Source of the DNA: Synechocystis sp. PCC 6714
Lineage (GTDB): Bacteria > Cyanobacteriota > Cyanobacteriia > Cyanobacteriales > Microcystaceae
Direction of reading: 5' to 3'
NCBI RefSeq assembly: GCF_000478825.2
Contig: NZ_CP007542.1
Span: forward strand, 372,001 to 436,000
DNA: 64,000 nucleotides
Within the stretch, counting starts at the first letter, position 1. Every line of letters begins with the position of its first letter. Made by a program: the position numbers and the translations under genes. Positions 20,310-29,469 of the stretch are shown here, in pieces. Under the pieces are notes generated by a model that worked only from the letters and a program-made list of their open reading frames with translations, was not told the origin of the DNA and did no database searches.

Positions 20310-22424
20310 ATGCTGGTGGGAATGGGACGTAAGCTACGGCGGAGCATTGGTGGGATTCTACTATTCCTCCTAGCTTTGGGGTTGGGATTAACTAATCCGG
20401 TGTGGGCTAATGATAAAACGGAAATTTTGTGGGATAGCTGGGGCATTCCCCATATTTTTGCCCCCAATGAAACCCAACTGATGGAGGCGTTCGGCTGGGC
20501 CCAAGCCCAGAACCATGGGGATTTACTGCTCACTTTATACGGAGAAGCTAGGGGTAAAGCGGCGGAGTATTGGGGCATTGATTACCTTGATAATGACCAG
20601 TATGTGCAAACTATGGATATTCCCCGGCGATCGGAGGGGTGGTTAAATGCCCAAACGCCGGCCATGCGTAGTGATCTGGAAAGTTTTGCCCAGGGTATAA
20701 ACAACTATTTTCAGCAACATCCCGACTTCAGTAATGGAAGTTTGCGCCAAGTGTTACCCATCACCGCCCAGGATGTGGTGGCCCATGTGCAGAGGTTATT
20801 GTTATTTGAATTTGTCACCAGTCCCCAAACCATTGCTAGCCTAGCCCGGCAAATACCAGAAGCTAACGTACCCATTGCGTCTAATGCCTGGGCGATCGCC
20901 CCCAAAAAATCCCAGTCGGGTCATACCTTATTGCTGACCAATCCCCATTTACCTTGGAGTGGTCAGTTTCGTCTCACCGAAGCGCAATTGGTGGCCTCGG
21001 GCCTGGATTTAACCGGAGCAGCTTTTGTGGGGACCCCTGTGCCGGCTATGGGTTTTAACAATGATTTGGGTTGGAGCTTAACGGTCAACTATCCCCATAA
21101 CGTGGGCAAATATGCCCTTACTTTGGCCGAAGGAGGCTATGAATGGGATGGAGAAATTAAACCCTTCGATCGCCGTATTAATCAGGTCAAAATTCTCCAG
21201 GGCAATGGCAGTTACCAAACCTTGCAATGGGAAACCCTAGAAAGTGTGGCGGGGATTGTGGTGGCCCAGCGGGGAGGCAATGCTTACACCATAAAAATTC
21301 CTGGTTTAGACCGCAGTGGTACCATCGGCCAATTTTTGCAAATGGGTAAAGCCGAAACCCTGGAACAATTCGAGGCCGCTTGGCAAGGGCAACAAATTCC
21401 TATGTTTAACGTGCTTTACGGCGATCGCCAGGGGAATATTTTTTATTTGTACAATGCTTTAACCCCCGTCCGGGAAGGTAATTGGCAAGATTGGGAGCGT
21501 TTGCAGCCTATTAAGGGCAGTAAGGATTTAAATACTGATTATTATCCCTATGAACAATTGCCGAAGCTAACTAACCCCGCCAGTGGTTGGCTACAAAATA
21601 CCAACGATCCCCCTTGGACTAGCACTTTTCCCCCGGAGTTAGATCCGGCGGATTATCCCCCTAGCTTGGCCGCGCCAGATTTGGGTTTTGCTCCTTCCCT
21701 CCTCCGGACCCAGAGGTCAATTAAATTATTGGAAAATACCGCTTCCCTAACTTTTGAGCAATTTAAGCAAAAAGTGCTTAACAGCCAGATGGAACTAGGT
21801 GATCGCATTGTGCCCCTGTTGGTGTCGGCCGCTAAAGCCCTGGCTAATCCCATCGGCATTGAAGCGGCGGAAGTGCTCCAAGCTTGGGACAAACAAGCTA
21901 ACCCCGACAGTCGAGGAGCGGTGCTGTTTATGCTTTGGGCTCTCACCATTGGGGCTGATAACGTGCTGGGGGGAACTTGGAATCCCGCGGATCCCCTCCA
22001 TAGCCCCAGCGGTATGGCGGACATTAACAAGTTCATGGCCGTGCTGGAAGGGGTAGCGGCCCAGGTGAAATTTCTCTACGATGATTTGGCGGTCAGTTGG
22101 GGAGAAGTGGTGCAAATGCAAGCCGGCAATTTTACTGCCCCTGCCAACGGAGCCCCCAGTAACTTGGGCAGTTTTCGGGTCTTGACCCTCAGCACCATTG
22201 CCAACCAAAGATTCCAAGCGGTGGCCGGAGACACTTACCTAAGCTTAGTGGAATTTGCCGATCGCCCTGGGGCCCAAAGCATTTTGGTTTATGGCAATGC
22301 CAGCCAGCCCGATTCCCCCCATAACGGCGACCAGTTAGAGCTTTACAGTAAAAATCAACTGCGCCCAGTGTGGCGATCGCCAAAGGAGATCAGGGCCCAT
22401 CTGGAAAAGGAAGAAATTCTCTAA
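20310..22424 (+). CDS. Penicillin acylase family Ntn-hydrolase, secreted
   Basis: This is an N-terminal nucleophile amidase that would cut itself into alpha and beta chains. From ATG 20310 it has 704 residues and begins with basic residues and a hydrophobic signal segment ending NPVWA, so it is exported. An in-frame GTG at 20238 would add 24 residues in front of the signal and is less likely. The alpha chain has WDSWGIPHI and [12 protein letters not shown]. The predicted beta-chain start is Ser191 in SNAWAIAPK, followed by [10 protein letters not shown]. Family substrates include penicillins, cephalosporins and acyl-homoserine lactones; the sequence does not decide between them. It lies directly before tmk. 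Confidence 0.88.
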   Translation: MLVGMGRKLRRSIGGILLFLLALGLGLTNPVWANDKTEILWDSWGIPHIFAPNETQLMEAFGWAQAQNHGDLLLTLYGEARGKAAEYWGIDYLDNDQYVQTMDIPRRSEGWLNAQTPAMRSDLESFAQGINNYFQQHPDFSNGSLRQVLPITAQDVVAHVQRLLLFEFVTSPQTIASLARQIPEANVPIASNAWAIAPKKSQSGHTLLLTNPHLPWSGQFRLTEAQLVASGLDLTGAAFVGTPVPAMGFNNDLGWSLTVNYPHNVGKYALTLAEGGYEWDGEIKPFDRRINQVKILQGNGSYQTLQWETLESVAGIVVAQRGGNAYTIKIPGLDRSGTIGQFLQMGKAETLEQFEAAWQGQQIPMFNVLYGDRQGNIFYLYNALTPVREGNWQDWERLQPIKGSKDLNTDYYPYEQLPKLTNPASGWLQNTNDPPWTSTFPPELDPADYPPSLAAPDLGFAPSLLRTQRSIKLLENTASLTFEQFKQKVLNSQMELGDRIVPLLVSAAKALANPIGIEAAEVLQAWDKQANPDSRGAVLFMLWALTIGADNVLGGTWNPADPLHSPSGMADINKFMAVLEGVAAQVKFLYDDLAVSWGEVVQMQAGNFTAPANGAPSNLGSFRVLTLSTIANQRFQAVAGDTYLSLVEFADRPGAQSILVYGNASQPDSPHNGDQLELYSKNQLRPVWRSPKEIRAHLEKEEIL

Positions 22425-22441
22425 AACTGGGAAAAACAATC

Positions 22442-23080
22442 ATGGCGGCATTATTTATTGTCCTAGAAGGCATTGATGGGTCAGGAAAAACTACCCAAGG
22501 CGATCGTTTATTGGCCTATTTTCACAACAAAGAAATTCCAGCAGTGCTTAGCCCAGAACCCACCAATGGGCCGGTGGGCAGCTTAATTCGCCAAGCTTTA
22601 CAGGGAAATTTATTTGCCTACAATGATCCCCAACAGTTTGAAGCCCAGATGGGTTATCTATTCGCCGCCGATCGCCATTACCATCTCTACAATCCGGTGG
22701 ACGGGGTACGAGCAAAATTGGCCCAGCAATGCCACGTGATCACTACCCGTTACTATTTTTCTTCCCTCGCCTATAATTGCCACACAGAAGCGGATTGGCA
22801 ATTTGTCCAAAGGTTAAATGAATCCTTTCCCCAGCCGGACTGTGTAATCTATCTAGACCTCCCCGTGGATTTGGCCCTACAACGCCTTGGCGATCGCCAA
22901 CAATTGAGCAACCAAGCTCCCAGAGAGTGTTACGAACAACGGGAAAAATTAATCAATGTCCACCGCAATTACGGCAGAATTTTTGACCATTACCAGGGCC
23001 AACTTTGTCGTCTGGATGCCAGCCTGTCAGTGGAGCAACTACACCAAGCCATTATCACCAAAGTTGAGGAAATGCTGTGA
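22442..23080 (+). CDS. tmk: Thymidylate kinase
   Basis: Tmk phosphorylates dTMP to dTDP. From ATG 22442 the protein has 212 residues, the normal length; the in-frame upstream extension overlaps the acylase gene and was rejected. The P-loop is [11 protein letters not shown] at about residues 9-19, the DR(Y/H) segment is in AADRHYHL, and YYFSSLAY and [10 protein letters not shown] correspond to the dTMP-binding and Walker B-like regions. The stop codon overlaps the start of the CHAT gene by four bases (GTGA), suggesting coupled translation. Confidence 0.95.
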   Translation: MAALFIVLEGIDGSGKTTQGDRLLAYFHNKEIPAVLSPEPTNGPVGSLIRQALQGNLFAYNDPQQFEAQMGYLFAADRHYHLYNPVDGVRAKLAQQCHVITTRYYFSSLAYNCHTEADWQFVQRLNESFPQPDCVIYLDLPVDLALQRLGDRQQLSNQAPRECYEQREKLINVHRNYGRIFDHYQGQLCRLDASLSVEQLHQAIITKVEEML

Positions 23081-24468
23081 GTAGATTTCGCCCTAGGTTC
23101 CGGTTTACCTTTAGCCCATCATTTTCACGGTGGGGACGGCTAGTGTCAGGAATAATCCTCGGCCTACTGCTTTTCATCGCATTGGCCCCCTGGGTGCAAG
23201 CTCAAATAAAATTTCCCCGACCAACTCTGGTGAGTTTACAGCCCCGTAGTGCCCTCAATGTCCAACAGGTAAATGAGCTAACCACCGACCTTGAAAGTAA
23301 ATGGGCGGGAATTTACGAAAACTATTTCCAAGAAGATTTTTCCAGTTTAGGCTTGACCACGGAGCAAATTGGCCAAAAATTAGCCTCCCTTCAACAAGAA
23401 ACAGGGAAAAAAGCGGCAATTTTCTGGATTAATCCCGAAGAAGACGGCGTTTCCATTTGTCTGTTGACCGGCGATCGCCCCACGGTGGGGGTAAAAGTGC
23501 TAGATACGGACGACCAAAGCCTGATGGCCACTGTGGAAATGTTTTCCCTACAGGTGAGTGATCCCCGCAACCAGGATTATCGGCAAACGGGCAAAAAACT
23601 ATACGATTGGCTGATTGCCCCGGTAGCAGAGCAACTCGTAGCCAACAACATTGACACCATAATTTTTTGTGTGGGCCCTCGACTGCGTTCCCTGCCCTTT
23701 GCGGCCCTGTACGACGGGGAAAAGTTTTTAGCAGAGAAATATGCCATCAGCCGCATTCCTGGTTTTAATCTGACGGAGTGGGAGTCCACCGACCTCAGCG
23801 AAGCAAAAATTCTGGCCATGGGTTCTTCAGAATTTATTGATGCGGAACCATTACCAGGGGTAGCGCTGGAAATTGCTAACATCACCCCCCAACCTTGGCC
23901 CGGGGTTACCATGCTTAACCAGGAATTTACAGTGCAAAATCTCCAATCGGCCCGCCAACGGCAAGGGTTTCCCTTGGTGCATCTGGCCACCCATGCGGAA
24001 TTCAATGCCGGTTCCCCCGCTGATTCCTACATTCAATTTATCAACAGTCGTTTAAATCTCAAGGAAATTAGGAGCTTGCAATGGCAAGATCCCCCCGTTG
24101 ATCTTTTGGTGCTCAGTGCTTGCACCACGGCCTTGGGTAATCCCCAGGCGGAATTGGGTTTTGTCGGCTTGGCCCTACAATCGGGAGTCAAATCAGCCCT
24201 GGGCAGTTTATGGCGGGTGAGCGACCTGGGCACCATGGCCTTGATGAGTGAATTTTATTGGCAATTAAAAGCTAAATCCTTCAAGGCCCAAGCTCTGCAA
24301 CAGGCCCAAATCAGGATGATCAATGGGGAAATTAACCTCGATGCTGGAGAATTGCACACTTCCCGGGGGGCGATCGCCGTGGAGGACGAATTATTAACTT
24401 TGAGAAATCCCGAACTTTCCCATCCCTACTATTGGGCCAGTTTTTCCCTCATTGGTAATCCTTTTTAG
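23077..24468 (+). CDS. Secreted CHAT-domain cysteine protease
   Basis: CHAT domains are caspase-like clan CD proteases. The 463-residue protein starts with a basic stretch and a strong hydrophobic helix ending WVQAQ, predicted to be a signal peptide cut near residue 42. The CHAT domain fills the C-terminal half: HLATHAEF holds the predicted catalytic His306 and [11 protein letters not shown] the catalytic Cys349, followed by [16 protein letters not shown], a typical substrate-pocket segment. The middle region (about 60-200) matches the helical front part of many cyanobacterial CHAT proteins, but no TPR array is present. The GTG start overlaps the tmk stop. A periplasmic role, possibly in processing other exported proteins, is inference. 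Confidence 0.85.
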   Translation: MSRFRPRFRFTFSPSFSRWGRLVSGIILGLLLFIALAPWVQAQIKFPRPTLVSLQPRSALNVQQVNELTTDLESKWAGIYENYFQEDFSSLGLTTEQIGQKLASLQQETGKKAAIFWINPEEDGVSICLLTGDRPTVGVKVLDTDDQSLMATVEMFSLQVSDPRNQDYRQTGKKLYDWLIAPVAEQLVANNIDTIIFCVGPRLRSLPFAALYDGEKFLAEKYAISRIPGFNLTEWESTDLSEAKILAMGSSEFIDAEPLPGVALEIANITPQPWPGVTMLNQEFTVQNLQSARQRQGFPLVHLATHAEFNAGSPADSYIQFINSRLNLKEIRSLQWQDPPVDLLVLSACTTALGNPQAELGFVGLALQSGVKSALGSLWRVSDLGTMALMSEFYWQLKAKSFKAQALQQAQIRMINGEINLDAGELHTSRGAIAVEDELLTLRNPELSHPYYWASFSLIGNPF

Positions 24469-24545
24469 AAGCTCCGGGTCAAAGGTTTAATGTCCTTCTG
24501 TTTGACTGGGTTAAGTGTTACTAGTTCCTACTAATTCCTAATTCT

Positions 24546-25355
24546 ATGACCGCCACTGCCCCCATTCTTCAAGCCCTAGAAAAATTAATTGCCGTGGTGG
24601 CCCAACTTAGATCGCCGGAGGGGGGATGCCCTTGGGATTTGGCCCAAACCCAGCAAAGTTTGATTCCCTACGTGGTGGAAGAGGCCTACGAAGTGGTCCA
24701 TGCTCTGCAAAGCCAGGACCAAACGGCGATCGCCGAAGAATTGGGGGATTTACTGCTCCAGGTGGTACTACAAGCCCAGGTGGCCCGGGATTTGGGCCAT
24801 TTCGATTTGCAACGGGTGGCAGAAGGCATCACCGAAAAATTAATCCGTCGCCATCCCCATGTTTTTGCTGGGGTGACAGTGGCCAATGCGGAGGAAGTCA
24901 GGGCCAATTGGCAAGTGATTAAAGCTGAAGAAAAAGGGCTAAATGCTAACCAATCGGAACTTTTAAGTACAAAACTGGAACGCTATAACAGTACCTATCC
25001 CCCCCTGATGGCCAGTGCTAAAATTTCGCGTCAAGCAGCAGCAGTGGGTTTTGAATGGCCCGACATAGATGGAGTATGGGCTAAATTTAGCGAGGAGTTG
25101 GATGAGTTTAAACAGGCTTTGATCACGGAAGATAAGGAGCATCAACAAGCAGAATTGGGGGACTTACTGTTCACCCTAATTAACCTGGCCCGTTGGTACA
25201 ACTTGGACGCTTCCCTAGCTCTCCACGGCACTAATCAAAGATTTATTCAACGGTTACAATTGATGGAGCAATTTGCCGATCGCCCCTTGGATGAATACGA
25301 TCTAGGGGAGTTGGAACTGCTCTGGCAGAGGGCAAAAAAACAACTTAACCAATAA
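24546..25355 (+). CDS. mazG: Nucleoside triphosphate pyrophosphohydrolase MazG
   Basis: MazG hydrolyses nucleoside triphosphates to monophosphates and pyrophosphate, cleaning non-canonical nucleotides and affecting ppGpp level. The 269-residue protein has two MazG folds. The first shows LRSPEGGCPWDLAQT, VVEEAYEVVHAL and EELGDLLLQVV, whose acidic residues bind magnesium. The second repeats the pattern with FSEELDEFKQAL and AELGDLLFTLINLARW. KLIRRHPHVF is also characteristic. Length fits the two-domain type of E. coli MazG. It follows the CHAT gene by about 80 bases. No connection to the toxin MazF remnant at 15 kb is implied by the name. Confidence 0.95.
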   Translation: MTATAPILQALEKLIAVVAQLRSPEGGCPWDLAQTQQSLIPYVVEEAYEVVHALQSQDQTAIAEELGDLLLQVVLQAQVARDLGHFDLQRVAEGITEKLIRRHPHVFAGVTVANAEEVRANWQVIKAEEKGLNANQSELLSTKLERYNSTYPPLMASAKISRQAAAVGFEWPDIDGVWAKFSEELDEFKQALITEDKEHQQAELGDLLFTLINLARWYNLDASLALHGTNQRFIQRLQLMEQFADRPLDEYDLGELELLWQRAKKQLNQ

Positions 25356-25528
25356 ATTGACCAGATTGACCAAGTTGGTTGGGTTAATTTTTCTGGAATT
25401 AATTGCCCCTTATCTCCCCGTCGTCAATTTTCTCCAATTCCAGAATTGCCCTGTTGCCCCCCTGACCCTGGCGATCGCCTGTTACGGTAGAAAGTTCAAT
25501 GGTGAGAAATTGAGGGGAATTTTTAAAG

Positions 25529-26608
25529 ATGGATATCACCGAAGCAGACCTAATGTGGGCTGTGGAACAAGAATATTTATCCGCCGAGCAGGCACAGCAA
25601 TTGTGGCAGGCCTGGACAAAGTACAAGGGTCTGCCTGCCACAGAAGGGGAAAGTACGGTTAATGACTCTCCACCCTTACAATTCGACTTTGCCAACGTGG
25701 CTTTCTACTTTGGCGCCCTGATTGTCATTGTGGCCATGGTTTTTCTCGGCACCTTAGTCTGGGACGCCCTCGGGGGATTTGGTCTGTTCACTGTGGCGGT
25801 GTTATATGCCGGGGTTTTGACTGTAGTGGGTCACTGGCTTTATTTCCGGCAAAAATTAACCGTCCCCGGTGGTTTATTAATTACCATTGCTGTCTGGATG
25901 ACTCCCCTCGCCATTTATGGGTTGCAACAGGGCTTTGGCTTAATTTCCCTCGAAGACCCCTCTGTTTACCGCAATTTACCCACTTGGTTAATGAGCGGTC
26001 GTTTTCCCCTGGCCATGGGTACCATTATTGTCAGTTTATTAGCTTTACGATTCATTCACTTTCCCTTCCTCACCTTTCCCCTTGCCTTCTGTCTCTGGTT
26101 TCTCTCCATCGATATTCCTCCCCTAATTTATGGCGATGCCGTTAGTTTTATCACTGCGGCCCGCATCACCCTTGGCTTTGGCATTGTCTGTTTGGCGATC
26201 GCCTATGGGGTGGATTTGCGCTGGCGACGGAGTCAAGGAGATTACAGCTTTTGGCTTTATCTTTTTGGACTGATCAGTTTTTGGTTTAGCCTTTTGGCCA
26301 CAGGGGAAGACACGGAATGGTACCGACTACTCTTTTGCTTAATTAATCTGGGCTTAATGGCTTTGTCAATTTTGCTCAAACGACGGCTGTTTATGGTGTT
26401 TGGCGTAATGGGGGTATTCGGTTACATCAGTTATTTAGCTTTCCAAGTTTTTGCCGATTCCATCTTGTTCCCCTTTGCCCTGTCTGCCCTTGGTTTAGCC
26501 ATTATTGCCGTTGGTGTGCTTTATCAAAAACACTACCGCTCTGTGGAAGCATATTTTGACGACCTACTGCCTCCCTACTGGCGCAATTTTCTTCCCCGGG
26601 AACGTTAA
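25529..26608 (+). CDS. DUF2157-type multi-helix membrane protein
   Basis: The 359-residue protein starts with a short soluble helical part (AVEQEYLSAEQAQQLWQAWTK) typical of the DUF2157 N-terminus. It continues with about nine hydrophobic helices from residue 52 onward. No catalytic motif is visible. The function of the family is unknown. The start ATG 25529 is preceded by GAGGGGAA at suitable distance. It lies 170 bases after mazG. Confidence 0.75.
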   Translation: MDITEADLMWAVEQEYLSAEQAQQLWQAWTKYKGLPATEGESTVNDSPPLQFDFANVAFYFGALIVIVAMVFLGTLVWDALGGFGLFTVAVLYAGVLTVVGHWLYFRQKLTVPGGLLITIAVWMTPLAIYGLQQGFGLISLEDPSVYRNLPTWLMSGRFPLAMGTIIVSLLALRFIHFPFLTFPLAFCLWFLSIDIPPLIYGDAVSFITAARITLGFGIVCLAIAYGVDLRWRRSQGDYSFWLYLFGLISFWFSLLATGEDTEWYRLLFCLINLGLMALSILLKRRLFMVFGVMGVFGYISYLAFQVFADSILFPFALSALGLAIIAVGVLYQKHYRSVEAYFDDLLPPYWRNFLPRER

Positions 26609-26810
26609 TTTCGCCATGGGATATTTATTTCTATCTGAAGATTCAGTTAAATTCTTAACATTCATAAACTCTTTGTCGATAGTGTTACCGCCCTTTCATC
26701 AGTCTAGGTGGTAAAACGAAGATAATTACGACAAAAAACTTGGTCTCCTCAGGCAATTATCATCCCCTTAAGCTTGTTAAATAAACAACAGAAATCCCTC
26801 AATAGCTGAG

Positions 26811-26948
26811 GACTGCAAATCACAGTCAGCCAACGCTTTGACTATCTTTGCCGCTGGCCTAGCGGTGTCAGTCTGCGGAGCAACCTTAAGACCCAAACAG
26901 AGTAGATCTGCGGAGGCAGGTGCTATGGAGCAGAAACCTAAATCGTGA
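26811..26948 (+). pseudogene. tnpB: C-terminal fragment of TnpB (IS605 OrfB)
   Basis: In the frame ending with TGA at 26946-26948 the translation reads KSQS, then ANALTIFAAGLAVSVCGA and TLRPKQSRSAEAGAMEQKP. This matches the usual TnpB ending, where a zinc finger with two CxxC pairs is followed by NAxxNILAAGLAVSVCG. The second CxxC piece seems to be deleted between KSQS and ANA. There is no start codon or RuvC region, so this is a non-functional remnant. Confidence 0.7.
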
Positions 26949-26990
26949 GGTTTAGGAATTCTCTGGTTAAAGCCAGAGTGAGGATGTCAA
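26850..26990 (+). ncRNA. Possible omega-RNA (reRNA) scaffold of the TnpB remnant
   Basis: TnpB nucleases use an RNA that begins within the 3' part of tnpB and ends at the right end of the element, with the guide coming from the flanking DNA. Here the 3' part of that scaffold is preserved with three hairpins: CCGCT/AGCGG near 26851-26865, CCTAAA/TTTAGG at 26937-26956, and CTCTGG/CCAGAG at 26961-26978. The end GAGGATGTCAA is followed by flanking DNA (TTAGTGTCTATG...). Whether it is transcribed is not known. Confidence 0.4.
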
Positions 26991-27151
26991 TTAGTGTCTA
27001 TGTTATTGATGTAGAGTTCCTCAATTACAGCACCATAGGCACTCGAAGGATCTAATCGACGGGTAACCTAGAGCCAGGTTTTGGAGCACTGCGGCGAATC
27101 TTGGTAGAATTCAGAGGTTAGTTTCGCTGTAATCATCAATTAGAGAAATAC

Positions 27152-27718
27152 ATGGGTGGACAGACGCTCGCAGAATCTTCCCAAATTTTGCGCCAAGAGG
27201 TATTGGGAGCCCGTCGCTTCAGCAACGTTTTCTGGGCTGGAATTTCCAGCATTGGTGGTGTGGGCTTTCTTCTGGCCGGTCTTTCGAGCTACCTTGGTCA
27301 GAATCTTTTGATTGTTAGTGACACCAGTGGGATACAGTTCATTCCCCAGGGAGTCGCTCTGCTCTTCTATGGCGTAGCGGGTAGCATCGTCGCAGGTTAT
27401 CTCTGGTTGACCATGGCCCTGAACGTGGGCAGTGGCTACAATGAATTCAACAAACAGTCTGGTAAGGTAACGATTTTTCGTTGGGGCTTCCCCGGCAAAA
27501 ATCGCCGCATCGAATTGGTCAATGAAATTGCCGATGTCCAGGCAGTCAAAGCGGAAATCAAAGAGGGAGTCAACCCTAAACGGTCCTTATATCTCAAAGT
27601 TAAACAGCGGCGGGACATTCCCCTCACCAGGGCCGGACAACCCATTTCCCTTTCCCAGTTGGAAAATCAGGGGGCCGAGCTAGCTCGCTTTCTGGAAGTT
27701 CCCCTGGAAGGTTTGTAG
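27152..27718 (+). CDS. ycf4: Photosystem I assembly protein Ycf4
   Basis: Ycf4 is a thylakoid membrane protein that assists photosystem I assembly. The 188-residue protein has the family length and two hydrophobic helices (about residues 25-45 and 65-90). These are followed by the soluble domain with FRWGFPGKNRRIEL, the conserved loop after helix two, and the C-terminal LENQGAELARFLEVPLEGL. The start ATG lies close after a TAGAGAAATAC leader. A lipoprotein cyclophilin and an agmatinase-family gene follow on the same strand; I recall the same order in Synechocystis. Confidence 0.95.
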   Translation: MGGQTLAESSQILRQEVLGARRFSNVFWAGISSIGGVGFLLAGLSSYLGQNLLIVSDTSGIQFIPQGVALLFYGVAGSIVAGYLWLTMALNVGSGYNEFNKQSGKVTIFRWGFPGKNRRIELVNEIADVQAVKAEIKEGVNPKRSLYLKVKQRRDIPLTRAGQPISLSQLENQGAELARFLEVPLEGL

Positions 27719-27778
27719 GTAACTTTGGGATAAAGCCCCCACCAGCGATCACGGAGATTATCGGGAGATTAGACTTTT

Positions 27779-28528
27779 ATGCGGATTTTAGCCAATATTA
27801 ACCGAGCCACTTGGTTTGTGGGTGTTTTTTTTGTAGTCAATATTCTACTCACTGCCTGTAACCAACCTTCTGCCAATTCTTCGGCCCAACCTTCCCCTAC
27901 GGAAACCGGTAGTCCAGCGGCCCAATTGGCCATGGATAATTACAAGGACTACAAACCCCGCCTGAATGGCAAAGCTACCGTGGAAATGATGGTTAACGGC
28001 AAGCCGATCATCGTTGAAGTGGATGGGGAAAATGCTCCCGTGACTGCTGGCAATTTTGTTGATTTGGTGGAACAGGGTTTCTACAACGGTTTAGTTTTCC
28101 ATCGGGTGGTGGATGGCTTTGTGGCCCAGGGGGGAGACCCCAAAGGTGACGGCACGGGGGGTTATGTGGATAAAAATACCCAACGTCCCCGCAATATTCC
28201 TTTGGAAATTAAAATTGACCCGTCAGTGGAAAATGCTCCGGAAGAACCGCTGTACGGTCAGCCGGTGGGGCAGCAGGGCGGTTATAGCAGTCCCCCGGTG
28301 GTGCTTCCCCATAAAACCGGCGCAGTGGCCATGGCCCGTTCCCAAATGCCTGATTCTGCTTCTTCCCAGTTTTATTTCACCCTCTCTGACGAAACGAGCT
28401 TCCTAGATGGCGACTATGCCGTATTTGGTTACGTCACCCAGGGCATGGACGTGGTACTAAATATTAAACAGGGCGATAAAATCCAATCGGCCAAAGTGAT
28501 TGAAGGACAAAATAATTTACAGAGATAG
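27779..28528 (+). CDS. Cyclophilin-type peptidyl-prolyl isomerase, lipoprotein
   Basis: The 249-residue protein starts with a hydrophobic signal and a lipobox LLTAC, so Cys27 should be lipidated and the protein anchored in a membrane facing the periplasm or thylakoid lumen. A Ser/Pro-rich linker leads into a cyclophilin domain: [49 protein letters not shown] and [14 protein letters not shown]. The catalytic Arg is in FHRV. A roughly 45-residue insertion between the GDP motif and the MARS motif (with Gln/Gly-rich QPVGQQGG) is longer than in cytosolic forms. It lies 60 bases after ycf4 and ends one base before the next gene. Confidence 0.92.
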   Translation: MRILANINRATWFVGVFFVVNILLTACNQPSANSSAQPSPTETGSPAAQLAMDNYKDYKPRLNGKATVEMMVNGKPIIVEVDGENAPVTAGNFVDLVEQGFYNGLVFHRVVDGFVAQGGDPKGDGTGGYVDKNTQRPRNIPLEIKIDPSVENAPEEPLYGQPVGQQGGYSSPPVVLPHKTGAVAMARSQMPDSASSQFYFTLSDETSFLDGDYAVFGYVTQGMDVVLNIKQGDKIQSAKVIEGQNNLQR

Positions 28529-29449
28529 ATGGATAGTTTCACCGCATTTTCCTCTGGGCCCAAACAATTTCTAGAGTCCGAGGCCACTACCCCCTACGCT
28601 GATGCCGCTGTGGTGGTGGTGCCCATTCCCTACGAGGCCACCACGTCCTACCGTAAGGGCTGTCAGTATGGCCCAGGGGCGGTGCTGGAAGCCTCAGACC
28701 AGTTGGAAGCCTACGATGAAGAGTTGGCCACTTCCCCTTGCCATGATTTGGGCATTTACACCTGTGTGCCTTTGGCGGATAGCAATAAACATCCTGCCCT
28801 GGAAGGGGAAGCCATGTTGAGCGAAGTTTGTGATGGCATTGTGCCTTTTTTGCGGGATGGTAAATTTGTTGTGGCGATCGGTGGGGAACACGCTATCACC
28901 ACTGGGGTAGTGCAAGCGATGCAAAAGGTTAATTCAGATCCGTTTACGGTGGTGCAGATTGATGCCCATGGGGATATGCGCTATGAGTTTGAGGGGTCCC
29001 GTCATAACCATGCTTGCGTGATGCGCCGGGTACTGGAGTTGGGTTTGCCTACTCTGCCGATCGCCATCCGGGCCATTTGCCAGGAAGAGGCGGAGTTAAT
29101 TAAGGAAAAAAATATTCCTGTGTTTTGGGCTAGGGAAATGGCCGATAATCCCCACTGGATTGACCAGGCGATCGCCAGCATTGCCACGGATAAGGTTTTC
29201 CTCACCATTGATATGGACGGTTTTGATCCAGGTTTCCTGCCGGGGGTAGGTACCCCAGAACCCGGGGGGCTGGGTTGGTATGATGGGTTGAAATTTTTCC
29301 GTCGTCTTTTTCAAACTAAGCAGGTGATTGGTTGTGACTTGATGGAACTGGCCCCGGTGCAAGGCTCGGTTGTATCAGAATTTTCCACTGCTAAATTGGC
29401 CTATAAATTAATGGGGTATTGGGGAGAATCCCAACGAAGAAAGTCTTAA
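28529..29449 (+). CDS. speB: Agmatinase/arginase family ureohydrolase
   Basis: The family hydrolyses guanidino compounds such as agmatine or arginine, using two manganese ions (nickel in some members). The 306-residue protein has all metal motifs: GGEHAITTG, VQIDAHGDMR, SRHNHACVMR and TIDMDGFDPGFLPGVGTPEPGG. Agmatinase (polyamine synthesis) is the usual call for this branch, but cyanobacterial members also include guanidine hydrolases, and substrate cannot be read from the motifs. The ATG directly follows the stop of the cyclophilin gene without spacing, so the two are almost certainly cotranscribed. Confidence 0.88.
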   Translation: MDSFTAFSSGPKQFLESEATTPYADAAVVVVPIPYEATTSYRKGCQYGPGAVLEASDQLEAYDEELATSPCHDLGIYTCVPLADSNKHPALEGEAMLSEVCDGIVPFLRDGKFVVAIGGEHAITTGVVQAMQKVNSDPFTVVQIDAHGDMRYEFEGSRHNHACVMRRVLELGLPTLPIAIRAICQEEAELIKEKNIPVFWAREMADNPHWIDQAIASIATDKVFLTIDMDGFDPGFLPGVGTPEPGGLGWYDGLKFFRRLFQTKQVIGCDLMELAPVQGSVVSEFSTAKLAYKLMGYWGESQRRKS

Positions 29450-29469
29450 GTCTGTACTCAATACATAAA

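Larger units (their letters stand above)
26811..26990 (+). mobile_element. Remnant of an IS200/IS605-family element: tnpB tail and right end
   Basis: The segment holds the last codons of a tnpB gene and, directly after its stop, the right end of the element, finishing in GAGGATGTCAA. That terminal string, preceded by a GC-type hairpin (CTCTGG/CCAGAG at 26961-26978), is what I know from cyanobacterial IS605-type right ends. Nothing of tnpA or of the first 350 or so codons of tnpB is visible upstream. The element cannot move by itself. Confidence 0.7.
26609..27151. other. Intergenic region upstream of ycf4
   Basis: Apart from the tnpB remnant, the first 200 bases are AT-rich without a gene, and the last 160 bases (26991-27151) form the ycf4 leader. 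No clear promoter boxes were found. Confidence 0.5.

Noticed and set aside
24546-25355. mazG as a partner of the MazF-type toxin remnant
   Set aside because: It is 9 kb away on the other strand and is a complete housekeeping pyrophosphohydrolase.
26850-26990. 6S RNA, tmRNA, SRP RNA or a riboswitch upstream of ycf4
   Set aside because: None of the conserved cores of these RNAs is present, whereas translation gives a TnpB C-terminus and the end fits an IS605 right end.
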